A stretch of DNA of 43,971 bases from Cupriavidus sp. AU9028 (GTDB taxonomy: Bacteria > Pseudomonadota > Gammaproteobacteria > Burkholderiales > Burkholderiaceae). The stretch lies in contig NZ_JAIMCG010000025.1 of NCBI RefSeq assembly GCF_019795295.1, positions 1 through 43,971 on the forward strand, read 5' to 3'. The position numbers and the translations under genes are program-made. Positions 35,251 to 43,971 of this stretch are shown piece after piece. The notes beneath the pieces were generated by a model. The model had not been told where the DNA came from, made no database searches, and saw nothing but the letters and a program-made list of their open reading frames with translations. The stretch's first letter is position 1. Every line of letters starts with the position of its first letter.

Positions 35251-36800
35251 ACAGGACCGCGATCGGTCGCGCAATGGCTGGCCTGATCGTCGCTGCCGGC
35301 GTAGGCGCAGCGTATTTTCTCGGCCATCAGCAAGGGCGCAACAGCACGCCGGCCGCTTCACCCTCCATTGGCGCGTCGGCCGGATCCGATCTGAAGGCCG
35401 GCGATATCGATCCGAAGACAGGCAAACGCATCCTCTATTGGCACGATCCAATGGTGCCGGGCCAGCGCTTCGACAAGCCGGGCAAGTCACCCTTCATGGA
35501 CATGCCGTTGTCTCCCGTCTATGAGGATGCGGGCGGCGGCGCCGCCGTCACCATCGACAGCCGCGTCTTGCAGAACCTTGGCATTCGCACCACGCAGGTC
35601 AAGACGGGACGACTCGAACCCACGCTCGAGGTGCCGGGCAATGTCGCGATCAACGAGCGCGGCATCGAGGTACTGCAAGCGCGTACCACCGGCTTCGTTG
35701 AGCGAACCTATGCCAGGACCACGCTCGACCCGGTCAGCAAGGGTCAGGCGCTGGCGTTGATCTACGCGCCTGAATGGGTGGCCGCACAGGAGGAATACCT
35801 CGCTGTCAGCCGCATGAGCGCCGGCCTGCAGCACGATCTGCGGGAGGCCGCCATCGCGCGCATGCGGCAGGTCGGCATGAGCGAGAGCCACATACGGCTG
35901 GTGCAGAAGAGCGGCAAGCTGCAGCCGCGACTGGCCATCACAAGCTCGATCGATGGCGTTCTGACCGAAATCGGCGCGCGCGATGGCATGACCCTGTCGC
36001 CCGGCATGACCCTGTTTCGGATCGCCAGTCTCGCGACCGTTTGGGTGATCGCCGAAGTACCGGAAAGCCAGGCTGCCCCGTTGCGGCCCGGACAATCGGT
36101 CACGGCCGTCGCGGCAGCGCTGCCCGGGCAGACACTGGACGGCAAGGTCGATGCCATCCTGCCCGATGTCAGCACGGCAACGCGTACGGCCAGGGTTCGC
36201 ATCGAGTTGAACAACAAGGGCCGGCAATTGCTGCCCGGCATGTTCGTGTCCGTTCGCTTTGCGCCAGCCCCGGGCCCGGATCGGCTACTGGTACCGAGCG
36301 AGGCGTTGATTCGTACGGGCACGCGCACCGTCGTCATGGTACAGACCGAGCAAGGCGGATTCAGCCCCGTCGAGGTGAGGATTGGCGCGACGGCGGGCGG
36401 ACAGACCGAGGTCATCGAAGGGCTGAAGGCTGGCCAGAACGTCGTCGTGTCCGGGCAGTTCCTGATCGACTCCGAAGCCAGCCTGCGCGGCACCGAACAG
36501 CGCATGGCGGCTGCGCCCGGGGCCTCGGCGCCTGCATCGCCAGCCGCACCGGGCCCCGAGCATGAAGGCGTCGGACGCATCGAGGCGGTGACCGCCGAAG
36601 GTTTGACGATCTCCCACGGGCCGATTCCGTCGGCGCAGTGGGGCGCCATGACGATGGACTTTGCGGCTCCGCCGGCCGGGCTGCCGCGAGCGCTCAAGCC
36701 CGGCGACCGCATCCGCTTCCGCTTCCACCTCAACAGCGACGGGGTGGCAGTCCTGTCTTCCGTCGAACCGGCGGCTACGGCGCCAGGGGGCAAGCCATGA
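35247..36800 (+). CDS. cusB: CusB membrane-fusion protein with C-terminal CusF domain
   Basis: 517 residues. An N-terminal anchor ([16 protein letters not shown]) is followed by a copper-binding motif ([18 protein letters not shown], then [10 protein letters not shown]), lipoyl/hairpin/barrel domains and a linker of Ala/Pro at about 420-435. The last 80 residues are a CusF-type domain with the ligands His, Trp, Met, Met in [18 protein letters not shown]. It takes Cu(I) or Ag(I) and passes it to CusA. Overlaps cusC and cusA by 4 bp each, implying tight co-translation. Confidence 0.94.
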   Translation: MNRTAIGRAMAGLIVAAGVGAAYFLGHQQGRNSTPAASPSIGASAGSDLKAGDIDPKTGKRILYWHDPMVPGQRFDKPGKSPFMDMPLSPVYEDAGGGAAVTIDSRVLQNLGIRTTQVKTGRLEPTLEVPGNVAINERGIEVLQARTTGFVERTYARTTLDPVSKGQALALIYAPEWVAAQEEYLAVSRMSAGLQHDLREAAIARMRQVGMSESHIRLVQKSGKLQPRLAITSSIDGVLTEIGARDGMTLSPGMTLFRIASLATVWVIAEVPESQAAPLRPGQSVTAVAAALPGQTLDGKVDAILPDVSTATRTARVRIELNNKGRQLLPGMFVSVRFAPAPGPDRLLVPSEALIRTGTRTVVMVQTEQGGFSPVEVRIGATAGGQTEVIEGLKAGQNVVVSGQFLIDSEASLRGTEQRMAAAPGASAPASPAAPGPEHEGVGRIEAVTAEGLTISHGPIPSAQWGAMTMDFAAPPAGLPRALKPGDRIRFRFHLNSDGVAVLSSVEPAATAPGGKP

Positions 36801-39800
36801 TCGCCCGGCTCATCCTTGCCTCCATCCGGAATCGCCTCCTGGTGTTGTTGGCGACGGTCATGCTGACGGCGTGGGGACTATGGGCGGTCAGAAGTACGCC
36901 GCTCGATGCCTTGCCGGACCTGTCCGATGTGCAAGTGATCATCCGCACGCCGTTCCCCGGCCAGGCGCCACAGATCGTCGAGAATCAGGTCACCTATCCA
37001 CTGACCACGACCATGCTGTCGGTGCCGGGTGCAAGGACGGTGCGGGGCTATTCCTTCTTCGGCGATTCCTATGTCTACGTGCTGTTCGAGGATGGCACCG
37101 ACCTCTACTGGGCGCGCTCGCGGGTGCTCGAATACCTGAACCAGGCGCAATCGCGTCTGCCCGCCGCGGCCAAGCCTGCGCTCGGCCCCGATGCGACCGG
37201 CGTGGGCTGGATCTACGAGTATGCGCTGGTCGACAGGACGGGGCAGCACGACCTGAGCCAACTGCGCGCCTTGCAGGACTGGTTCCTGCGCTTCGAACTC
37301 AAGTCGTTGCCCAACGTCGCGGAGGTCGCCTCGCTCGGCGGCATGGTCAAGCAATACCAGGTCGTCCTGATGCCGGATCGGCTGCGCGCTTACGGGCTAT
37401 CGCAATCGAAGGTGCTGGCGGCACTCAAGGGGGCCAACCAGGAAACCGGCGGCTCGGTGCTGGAACTGGGCGAGGCCGAATACATGGTGCGCGCGTCGGG
37501 CTATCTGAAGACGCTGGAGGACTTCCGGCAAATTCCGCTGGTCACGAGCGACACCGGCATTCCGGTGCGGTTGGGCGACGTGGCGACCATCCAGCTCGGC
37601 CCGGAAATGCGGCGTGGCATCGCGGAACTCGACGGCCAGGGAGAAGTCGCCGGCGGCATCATCGTGCTACGCTCGGGCAAGAACGCGCTCGAGACCATCG
37701 ACTCGGTCAAGACCAAACTTGCCACGCTGCAACAGAGTCTGCCCGCCGGCGTCGAGGTCGTGACGACTTATGACCGCTCCAGCCTGATCAAGCGCGCGGT
37801 GGACAACCTGACCACGAAACTGATCGAGGAGTTTGTCGTGGTCGCGCTGGTGTGCCTGGCGTTCCTGTTCCATCTGCGCTCGGCGCTGGTGGCGATCGTA
37901 TCGCTGCCGCTTGGCGTGCTGGCCGCCTTCCTGGTGATGCGCTACCAGGGCGTGAACGCCAACATCATGTCGCTCGGCGGCATCGCCATCGCGATCGGCG
38001 CCATGGTCGATGCGGCGGTCGTCATGATCGAGAACGCGCACAAGCACCTGGAACGCTGGCATGCGGACAATGGCGGGCGGGAACCGTCAGCTGGTGAGCG
38101 CTGGCAGATCATTGGGCAATCGGCCGCCGAGGTGGGGCCGGCGCTGTTCTTCTCGCTGCTGATCATCACGCTGTCGTTCGTTCCGGTATTCGCACTGGAG
38201 GCGCAGGAAGGACGCCTGTTCTCGCCATTGGCGTTCACCAAGACCTACTCCATGGCGGCGGCGGCGGGACTGTCCGTGACCCTGGTGCCGGTCCTGATGG
38301 GCTACATGATCCGCGGCCGGATTCCATCGGAACAGGCCAACCCGCTCAATCGGTGGCTGATCCGCGCCTACCGGCCAGCCTTGACCAGGGTGTTGACCTA
38401 CCCCAAGACCACGCTGGCCATCGCCGCGACCCTGCTGGTGGCCACCGCCTGGCCGATCATGCGGATCGGCGGCGAATTCATGCCGCCGCTCGACGAAGGG
38501 GACCTGCTGTACATGCCGTCCGCCCTGCCGGGGCTGTCCGCCGGCAAGGCGGCCCAACTGTTGCAGCAGACGGACAGGCTGATCAAGACCGTGCCGGAGG
38601 TGGCGACCGTGTTCGGCAAAGCAGGCCGGGCCGATACGGCGACGGACCCCGCGCCGATCGAGATGTTCGAGACAACGATCCAGTTCAAGCCGCGCGACCA
38701 ATGGCGCCCCGGCATGACCACCGAGAAGCTGGTCGAGGAGCTGGATCGGGTCGTCAAGGTGCCCGGCTTGTCGAATATCTGGGTCCCGCCGATTCGCAAC
38801 CGGATCGACATGCTGGCCACAGGGATCAAGAGCCCGGTCGGCATCAAGGTCGCCGGCACCGACCTGCAGGAGATCGACCGGCTTGCCATGCGCATCGAGG
38901 CGGCGGTCAAGACGGTGCCGGGTGTTACGTCCGCGCTGGCCGAGCGGCTGACCGGCGGCCGCTATATCGACGTCGATATCGACCGCGTGGCCGCTGGCCG
39001 TTATGGCCTCAATATCGCCGACGTGCAGAGCATCGTGTCCTCGGCCATCGGCGGCGAGAACGTCGGCGAGGTGGTCGATGGCTTGGCGCGCTTCCCCATC
39101 AACGTACGGTATCCCCGCGACTATCGCGACTCGATCGAGCAATTGCGCAGCCTGCCGATCGTGACAGACAAGGGTCTGCAGATCACGCTGTCCGACGTTG
39201 CACGCATTCAACTGGTGCAGGGCCCGCCCATGCTCCGCAGCGAAAATGCGCGCCTGTCGGGCTGGATTTACGTCGATATCCGGGGACGGGACCTGCGCTC
39301 CGCCGTGCAGGACATGCAATCCGCGGTGGCCGAGGCAGTACCGATGCCTGCGGGCTATTCGGTCAGTTGGTCCGGTCAGTTCGAATATCTCGAGCGTGCG
39401 ACCGCCAAGCTGAAGGTGGTGGTGCCCTTCACGCTGTTGATCATCTTCGTGCTGCTGTACCTGATCTTCGGTCGGCTCGACGAAGCGATGCTGATCATGG
39501 GAACGCTGCCGCTCGCGCTGATCGGCGGATTCTGGCTGCTCTACCTGCTCGGCTACAACCTGTCCGTGGCAGGGATCGTCGGCTTCATCGCGCTGGCCGG
39601 CGTCGCCGCGGAGTTCGGCGTCATCATGCTGCTCTATCTCAAGCATGCGTGGAACGAGCGGCTGGAAAACGGCCACTCCGATGTTGACGCCCTGCTCGAT
39701 GCCATCCAGCACGGCGCGGTGATGCGCGTGCGCCCGAAGGCCATGACAGTCGCTGTCATTCTGGCCGGTCTGATTCCCATCATGTGGTCGCACGGCACCG

Positions 39801-39967
39801 GCTCCGAGGTGATGCAGCGCATTGCCGCGCCGATGGTCGGCGGCATGGTGACCGCCCCATTGCTGTCGATGTTCGTCGTGCCGGCGGTGTACTTGCTGCT
39901 GCGCCGACGCCAGGCCGGACGGGCTACCCCTTCCCTCAACCCCGCACTTCAGGAGGAATCGCCATGA
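36797..39967 (+). CDS. cusA: CusA copper/silver RND pump
   Basis: 1056 residues, full length. The helix 4 relay [13 protein letters not shown] places Asp405 where E. coli CusA has it. The methionine triad of the substrate site is present in [18 protein letters not shown] and NRIDMLATG, marking Cu(I)/Ag(I) specificity instead of Zn/Cd. Start and stop overlap cusB and cusF. With CusB and CusC it exports periplasmic and cytoplasmic Cu(I). Confidence 0.96.
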   Translation: MIARLILASIRNRLLVLLATVMLTAWGLWAVRSTPLDALPDLSDVQVIIRTPFPGQAPQIVENQVTYPLTTTMLSVPGARTVRGYSFFGDSYVYVLFEDGTDLYWARSRVLEYLNQAQSRLPAAAKPALGPDATGVGWIYEYALVDRTGQHDLSQLRALQDWFLRFELKSLPNVAEVASLGGMVKQYQVVLMPDRLRAYGLSQSKVLAALKGANQETGGSVLELGEAEYMVRASGYLKTLEDFRQIPLVTSDTGIPVRLGDVATIQLGPEMRRGIAELDGQGEVAGGIIVLRSGKNALETIDSVKTKLATLQQSLPAGVEVVTTYDRSSLIKRAVDNLTTKLIEEFVVVALVCLAFLFHLRSALVAIVSLPLGVLAAFLVMRYQGVNANIMSLGGIAIAIGAMVDAAVVMIENAHKHLERWHADNGGREPSAGERWQIIGQSAAEVGPALFFSLLIITLSFVPVFALEAQEGRLFSPLAFTKTYSMAAAAGLSVTLVPVLMGYMIRGRIPSEQANPLNRWLIRAYRPALTRVLTYPKTTLAIAATLLVATAWPIMRIGGEFMPPLDEGDLLYMPSALPGLSAGKAAQLLQQTDRLIKTVPEVATVFGKAGRADTATDPAPIEMFETTIQFKPRDQWRPGMTTEKLVEELDRVVKVPGLSNIWVPPIRNRIDMLATGIKSPVGIKVAGTDLQEIDRLAMRIEAAVKTVPGVTSALAERLTGGRYIDVDIDRVAAGRYGLNIADVQSIVSSAIGGENVGEVVDGLARFPINVRYPRDYRDSIEQLRSLPIVTDKGLQITLSDVARIQLVQGPPMLRSENARLSGWIYVDIRGRDLRSAVQDMQSAVAEAVPMPAGYSVSWSGQFEYLERATAKLKVVVPFTLLIIFVLLYLIFGRLDEAMLIMGTLPLALIGGFWLLYLLGYNLSVAGIVGFIALAGVAAEFGVIMLLYLKHAWNERLENGHSDVDALLDAIQHGAVMRVRPKAMTVAVILAGLIPIMWSHGTGSEVMQRIAAPMVGGMVTAPLLSMFVVPAVYLLLRRRQAGRATPSLNPALQEESP

Positions 39968-40302
39968 CAACCCTCAAGACTCTCGCCGCCGTTCTCGCTA
40001 TTGCCGCCGCACCCATCGCCTTCGCGGCCGGCGCAATGGATGGCATGGACATGAAGGCGCCCGCGTCTTCCAGCAAGGCTTCCCATCCCGTTCCGGCGGA
40101 AATCAGGAAGATCGATGCCCAGGCTGGCAAGGTCACGCTCAAGCATGGTCCGATAGAAAACCTCGGCATGCCCGCCATGACCATGGCATTCCCGGTCAAG
40201 GACCGCGCGTCCCTGAGCCGCTTCAAGGAGGGCGATGCCGTTTTGGTGACGTTCGGCAAGATCGGCGGTTCGCCAACCGTTCTCGAAATGCAGCGCAAGT
40301 AG
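39964..40302 (+). CDS. cusF: CusF periplasmic copper chaperone
   Basis: 112 residues with a signal peptide ending AFAA. OB-fold with [18 protein letters not shown]. The His and two Met ligands are present, but the aromatic Trp that caps the copper in E. coli CusF is a Met here. It delivers Cu(I) to CusB. RBS aggagg; overlaps the cusA stop. Confidence 0.92.
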   Translation: MTTLKTLAAVLAIAAAPIAFAAGAMDGMDMKAPASSSKASHPVPAEIRKIDAQAGKVTLKHGPIENLGMPAMTMAFPVKDRASLSRFKEGDAVLVTFGKIGGSPTVLEMQRK

Positions 40303-40312
40303 GAAACTGTGG

Positions 40313-40344
40313 CGCACGCGATCCATCGATTCTGGTCGCGTGCG
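40313..40344. terminator. Hairpin after cusF
   Basis: CGCACGCGATCC pairs with GGTCGCGTGCG (one bulged T), about 10 bp after the cusF stop and before the opposing gene's end. The 3' side runs into ttcccc, so termination is plausible but the T-run is poor. Confidence 0.5.
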
Positions 40345-40363
40345 TTCCCCACACCCGTCGCGA

Positions 40364-40690
40364 TCAGGCCATGGCGCGACAGGCCTCCGCGCAGCGCTGA
40401 CACGCCTTCGCGCAGTCCTGGCAATGCTGCGACGCATGCTTTGCACATTCCGCACCGCACGCTTCGCAGATGCGAGCGCAAAGCTGACAGACGTCGCTGG
40501 CGAACTGGCTGCCTCGTGACATCATCGCGGCAGCCAGGCGGCAGACCTCTGCGCAATCCAGGTCAAGCCGTATGCAGTTGGCCATCTCCTGCACGTTCGA
40601 CTCTTGCAGGCAGGATGCCGCGCAATGGTCGCAGGCGACGGCACAGGCGTTGCAAGCCTCAATACACGCATTGAATCTTTCATGTGGCAT
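40364..40690 (-). CDS. Cysteine-rich four-helix-bundle copper-storage protein (DUF326, Csp3-like)
   Basis: 108 residues from ATG 40690 with RBS AAGGAG; the longer frame to 40798 is not needed. It has 19 cysteines, mostly as CxxC or CxxxC along helices (ACIEACNACAVACDHC at the start, HCQDCAKACQRCAEAC at the end). No signal peptide is visible, so it should be cytosolic like Csp3, where such bundles store many Cu(I) ions. It converges with cusF. Confidence 0.85.
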   Translation of the reverse strand: MPHERFNACIEACNACAVACDHCAASCLQESNVQEMANCIRLDLDCAEVCRLAAAMMSRGSQFASDVCQLCARICEACGAECAKHASQHCQDCAKACQRCAEACRAMA

Positions 40691-41046
40691 GGCAATACTC
40701 CTTGAGTCGGGCGACGCCGAATGTCCGGCGCCGACTCCACCGGAGCAAAGGCCAGGCCAGCGATGAACGCCGCCTCGCGCTAGTCGACTGGATGGCAATC
40801 GTATGGCCCTGGAGGGCCCGTCATGGCCGACTTCCTGCGCAGCAACGTGCGCATCCGCAACTACTGCGCTGGTCGGTTAACCGGCTCGTCATGGCGTCGT
40901 CATCTGGCATCCCGCCGCGACCGCATGCACTCGTTCTGAACCGACCTCAAGAGCGGTCCACCGTTACAAGGACGGTGGAAAACATGCAAGCGACGACGCA
41001 CGGCTGATGCGCGCTGGCGAGCCGGACCCCGTAGTGTTTGAATCGA
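40691..41046. other. Gene-free stretch between copF and csp
   Basis: No supported gene. It contains an 8-bp stem (TCCACCGT / ACGGTGGA, 40956-40978) about 70 bp after the copF stop, which may help end copF transcription. Confidence 0.4.
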
Positions 41047-43485
41047 TTACACCTTCGCTTGGCGTAACCTCAGGGCATTGAATACGACCGAGGCCGAGCT
41101 CAGGCTCATCGCCAGCGCCGCGATCATCGGCGACAGCAGCAAGCCGGTGGAGCCATACAGGATGCCGGCGGCCAGCGGAACGCCCAAGGCGTTGTAGACG
41201 AAAGCAAAACCAAGGTTCTGCTTCATGTTGCGGATGGTCGCTTCCGACAGCAGCCGCGCGCGTGCAATGCCGACCAGGTCGCCCTTGACCAGCGTCACCT
41301 GCGCGCTGTTCATCGCGACATCGGTACCGGTCCCCATCGCGATGCCTACGTCGGCCTTTGCCAAGGCCGGCGCATCGTTGATGCCGTCGCCTGCCATCGC
41401 CACCACCCGGCCTTGCTGTTGCAGGCGAGAGACCAATGCGAGCTTGTCCGCGGGCTTGACCTCGCCGTGTGCCTCGTCGATGCCCAGCCTGGTGGCAACC
41501 GCGTTGGCGGTCTTTACGCCATCGCCGGTTGCCATGATGACGCGAACCCCGTCCTCCTTTAGCTGCGCCAGCGCCTGTGGCGTGGTTTCCTTGATGGGGT
41601 CCGAGACGGCGAGGATGCCCGCCAATGCGCCATCCACGGCGAGATACATCACGCTGGCACCCTGAGCGCGCAACGCATCGGCGTCGCTGGCCAGCGCTTG
41701 CGTTGCAATGCCTTCGGCCTGCATCAGCGCGGTGTTGCCCAGCGCCAGCTTCCTCCCAGCCACCATCCCACGCACGCCGATACCGCTTTCCGAATCGAAT
41801 GCTTCGGCCTTCTCCAGGGTCAAGCCGCGCTCGCGCGCCGCCTCCACGATCGTCATTGCCAGTGGATGCTCGCTGCCCTGGTCCAGGCTGGCGGCAAGAC
41901 GCAGCACCTCTTGCTCGGCGAAGCCGTCCGATGCGATAGCGCGATCGAATTTCGGTTTTCCCTGAGTCAGCGTTCCGGTCTTGTCGACGATCAGCGTATC
42001 GACTTTGCGCAGATTTTCGATGGCCGCTGCATCGCGGAACAGCACGCCGCTCGAAGCGCCCTTGCCGCTTGCCACCATGATCGACATCGGGGTGGCCAGT
42101 CCGAGCGCGCACGGGCACGCAATGATCAGCACGGCAACGGCATTGATCAGGCCATAGACCCAGCTCGGCTCGGGTCCAAACACGCCCCACGCAAGAAAGG
42201 TGAGCACCGCAATCGCGATGACAGCCAGAACAAAAACACCCGACACCTTATCGGCCATACGCTGCATCGGCGCTCGGGAGCGCTGCGCTTGCGCCACCAT
42301 CTGGACGATCTGCGCGAGGACGGTTTGAGTTCCGACCTTCTCCGAGCGGATGACCAGACTGCCACTGGTATTCATCGTGGCCCCGATGACCTTGTCGCCG
42401 ACCCGCTTGGTGACCGGGATTGGCTCTCCGGTGATCATGGACTCGTCCAGCGAGCTCGCGCCTTCCGTTACCACGCCGTCCACCGGCACTTTCTCGCCGG
42501 GTCGCACGCGAAGCAGGTCGCCGACATGAACATGCGTCAGCGGCACGTCTTCTTCGGTTCCGTCTTCCCGGATGCGTCGCGCGGTCTTCGGCGCCAGCCC
42601 AAGCAACGATTTGATGGCCGCGGATGTCTGCGAGCGCGCTTTGAGCTCCAGCAACTGTCCCATCAAGGTCAGGGAGATAATGACGGCCGCCGCCTCGAAG
42701 TAGACGCCGATGCGGCCATGTTCCGCAAAGGTCGACGGGAACGCCTGCGGGGCCACGGTGGCGATCACGCTGTAGAGGTAGGCAGCGCCCGTGCCAAGTC
42801 CTATCAGCGTCCACATGTTCGGGCTGCGATTGATGAACGACTGGACGCAGCGCTCGAAGAACGGCCAGCCTGCCCAGAGCACCACGGGAGTTGCGACGAT
42901 CAGTTCAATCCAGCTTTGCGTGGATGCCTGGAACCAACCCAGCCGATGCCCGAACATTGCCAGGACAAAGGTCACCACCGTCAACGGCAATGTCCACCAG
43001 AACCGCCGGCGAAAATCGATGAGTTCGGGGTTCTCCCGGTCGTCCAGTGCCGGCAGCATCGGCTCCAGCGCCATGCCGCACTTCGGACAGTTGCCGGGAT
43101 GATCCTGGCGGATCTCGGGATGCATCGGGCAGGTATAGATCGTGCCGGGCGGCGCTTGCTCGGCGCGTTCTTCCTGCGGCGCGACGTACTTCGCTGGCTC
43201 CGCCAAGAACTTGCTCTGGCAGGACTGGCTGCAGAAGTAATAGGCGATGTCCTCGTGCTCGGCGCGCAATGAAGAGGCCGTACTGACTGACATGCCGCAG
43301 ACCGGGTCCTTGGCGCTCGTTGCGCTGCTGCCAAACGATACGGCGCCGTGCTGATGCGGATGGTGATGTGGTGAAGCATGATCGGCATGCGCATGATGCT
43401 GGTCTAATGAGACCGCGCCGTCCCTGTTCGCACGGGTATCCTTATGGGCATCTCCGCGCCGATGCTGATGATTGCTACTCTCCAT
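41047..43485 (-). CDS. copF: Copper-exporting P1B-type ATPase CopF
   Basis: 812 residues from ATG 43485 with RBS GGAGAGGGAG; the frame extends to 43710 but lacks support. The N-terminus is very His-rich (residues 5-47). A YHS-like domain (DPVCGMSV, then [12 protein letters not shown]) and a heavy-metal-binding motif ([22 protein letters not shown]) take the place of HMA domains. Eight helices include the CPC metal site ([12 protein letters not shown]). Catalytic motifs are [16 protein letters not shown] (HP), TGEP and [10 protein letters not shown]. It pumps Cu(I) from cytoplasm to periplasm. Confidence 0.95.
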   Translation of the reverse strand: MESSNHQHRRGDAHKDTRANRDGAVSLDQHHAHADHASPHHHPHQHGAVSFGSSATSAKDPVCGMSVSTASSLRAEHEDIAYYFCSQSCQSKFLAEPAKYVAPQEERAEQAPPGTIYTCPMHPEIRQDHPGNCPKCGMALEPMLPALDDRENPELIDFRRRFWWTLPLTVVTFVLAMFGHRLGWFQASTQSWIELIVATPVVLWAGWPFFERCVQSFINRSPNMWTLIGLGTGAAYLYSVIATVAPQAFPSTFAEHGRIGVYFEAAAVIISLTLMGQLLELKARSQTSAAIKSLLGLAPKTARRIREDGTEEDVPLTHVHVGDLLRVRPGEKVPVDGVVTEGASSLDESMITGEPIPVTKRVGDKVIGATMNTSGSLVIRSEKVGTQTVLAQIVQMVAQAQRSRAPMQRMADKVSGVFVLAVIAIAVLTFLAWGVFGPEPSWVYGLINAVAVLIIACPCALGLATPMSIMVASGKGASSGVLFRDAAAIENLRKVDTLIVDKTGTLTQGKPKFDRAIASDGFAEQEVLRLAASLDQGSEHPLAMTIVEAARERGLTLEKAEAFDSESGIGVRGMVAGRKLALGNTALMQAEGIATQALASDADALRAQGASVMYLAVDGALAGILAVSDPIKETTPQALAQLKEDGVRVIMATGDGVKTANAVATRLGIDEAHGEVKPADKLALVSRLQQQGRVVAMAGDGINDAPALAKADVGIAMGTGTDVAMNSAQVTLVKGDLVGIARARLLSEATIRNMKQNLGFAFVYNALGVPLAAGILYGSTGLLLSPMIAALAMSLSSASVVFNALRLRQAKV

Positions 43486-43577
43486 ACTCCCTCTCCTTCG
43501 CAATTCACGCTTCGAGATGGAAACCGGGCCTGCGGCGCATGGCTTGCGGCAGGCCGGCGGTAGCCACATAGTGGAAT

Positions 43578-43608
43578 AGGATGCGCCTTCCCACTGTGGG
43601 AAGGTCAA
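43578..43608 (-). promoter_or_regulatory. CueR-type operator-promoter of copF
   Basis: TTGACC (43608-43603) is followed by the perfect 9-1-9 palindrome CCTTCCCACAGTGGGAAGG on the minus strand (43604-43586), as at CueR-regulated copA promoters. A CATCCT -10 is 19 bp downstream. No cueR gene is on this molecule. Confidence 0.8.
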
Positions 43609-43702
43609 TCCTCCTGATATCCGCTCGCGGTGTTGGAGACTCCGGGAAAATGCGAGAGCCCTTGGGCAACACTGAACCTTTGTCGCCATGCCTCGAGAAC
43701 CG

Positions 43703-43971
43703 TCAGCCACTGACCGACCACAACCGCGCTTGGCAGAGTCCGACGTCGAGCGCGCCCGCCTCCAACGCCAGGCTATCGAAGGGTGCCTGTCGGTCTTGCA
43801 ACGCTCCCTTGCCCAGGTCCGGCGTGCTTACGCGATCCAACCAGGCGAGCCATGCGTGCGCGTCGCTCTCGCGCTCGGCTGACAACGTTGCAGCAAGTTC
43901 GACACCGCGGACATAGTGCACCGGTGCCGGCCGTTCCAACGGCAAGGCCGACACGTGCTCCGGCGCTTCGT
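43703..43971 (-). CDS. 3' end of the nuclease-STAND NTPase gene
   Basis: This is the continuation of the gene that begins at 1977. Bases 43859-43971 repeat 1-113, and 43703-43858 supply the last 51 residues and TGA. The C-terminus reads ...[11 protein letters not shown]. Just past the stop, a different frame (from about 43706 down to 43607) stays open and looks protein-like ([12 protein letters not shown]...), ending immediately before the copF operator. A one-base frameshift that removed about 34 residues is therefore possible but not shown. The copF promoter begins only about 95 bp beyond this stop, so the end of this gene may have been trimmed when the metal genes were joined to it. Confidence 0.7.
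   Translation of the reverse strand, partial: EAPEHVSALPLERPAPVHYVRGVELAATLSAERESDAHAWLAWLDRVSTPDLGKGALQDRQAPFDSLALEAGALDVGLCQARLWSVSG
43859..43971. repeat. Terminal direct repeat, copy 2
   Basis: Identical to bases 1-113 (see copy 1). The sequence upstream (43703-43858) supplies the end of the gene interrupted by the window start. Confidence 0.95.

Noticed and set aside
34060-35490. 476-codon frame opposite cusC/cusB
   Set aside because: Shadow frame with no motif; both sense genes are convincing.
38087-39970. 627-codon open frame opposite cusA
   Set aside because: Shadow frame, His/Gln/Arg-rich with no family resemblance.
41698-43272. 524-codon plus-strand frame opposite copF
   Set aside because: Shadow of copF; composition typical of reverse-frame translation.
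43486-43710. Upstream extension of copF
   Set aside because: It would run through the copF promoter and the end of the STAND gene; ATG 43485 has a strong RBS.

Overview
The window reads as one closed circle. Its last 113 bases (43859-43971) repeat its first 113, and a minus-strand reading frame runs unbroken across that joint, so the non-redundant length is 43,858 bp. The DNA is GC-rich. The gene set and order (czcICBAD, pbrT, copSR/copABCD, copG, cusDCBAF, copF) look most like the metal-resistance plasmids and islands of Burkholderiales such as Cupriavidus and Ralstonia. That host assignment is inference from gene content only. I found no replication initiator, partition gene, relaxase, transposase, integrase, rRNA or tRNA, which is unusual for an apparently circular molecule.

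Layout. (a) 4056 down to 1 and on through 43703, minus strand: a non-metal block. It holds a small protein with an IF-2 N-terminal-like domain, an Xre/MbcA-type antitoxin-like protein, a RES-domain toxin, and a 710-residue protein joining a PD-(D/E)xK-like nuclease motif to a P-loop STAND-type NTPase. This last gene spans the joint and is the best candidate for an undescribed (defence-type) system. (b) 4100-9550: a decayed lead/cadmium region. It has a frameshifted sterol desaturase, an internally deleted P-type ATPase remnant behind a MerR-type promoter, intact lspA and an AraC regulator, a broken uppP, a DsbD N-domain protein with its own MerR-type promoter, and a CadR/PbrR-like regulator. 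(c) 10393-18248, minus: czcD, czcA, czcB, czcC, czcI and an unlisted 58-residue membrane protein. (d) 18511-21582, plus: MerR-type promoter, pbrT and a CDF transporter carrying two HMA-like domains. (e) 21626-33232: a periplasmic copper block with a CueO-like oxidase, DUF305 protein, copS/copR, copABCD, cytochrome c, CopG, a 13-residue-repeat protein and a CzcE/CopH-like protein. (f) 33431-40302, plus: cusD-like, cusC, cusB (with fused CusF domain), cusA, cusF. (g) 40690-41047, minus: a 19-cysteine copper-storage-like protein and the copper ATPase copF behind a CueR-type operator.

How it works together. Cu(I) is pumped from the cytoplasm by CopF. In the periplasm it is bound or oxidised by CopA, the CueO-like enzyme, CopC, CopG, CusF and the CzcE-like protein, and exported across the outer membrane by CusCBA. 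CopRS probably controls most of this through ATTAC-N6-ATTAC or ATTAC-N6-GTAAT boxes found at three divergent or leader regions. Zn/Cd/Co leave through CzcCBA and CzcD. The lead/cadmium ATPase route has been lost, while the FTR1-type permease PbrT remains intact.
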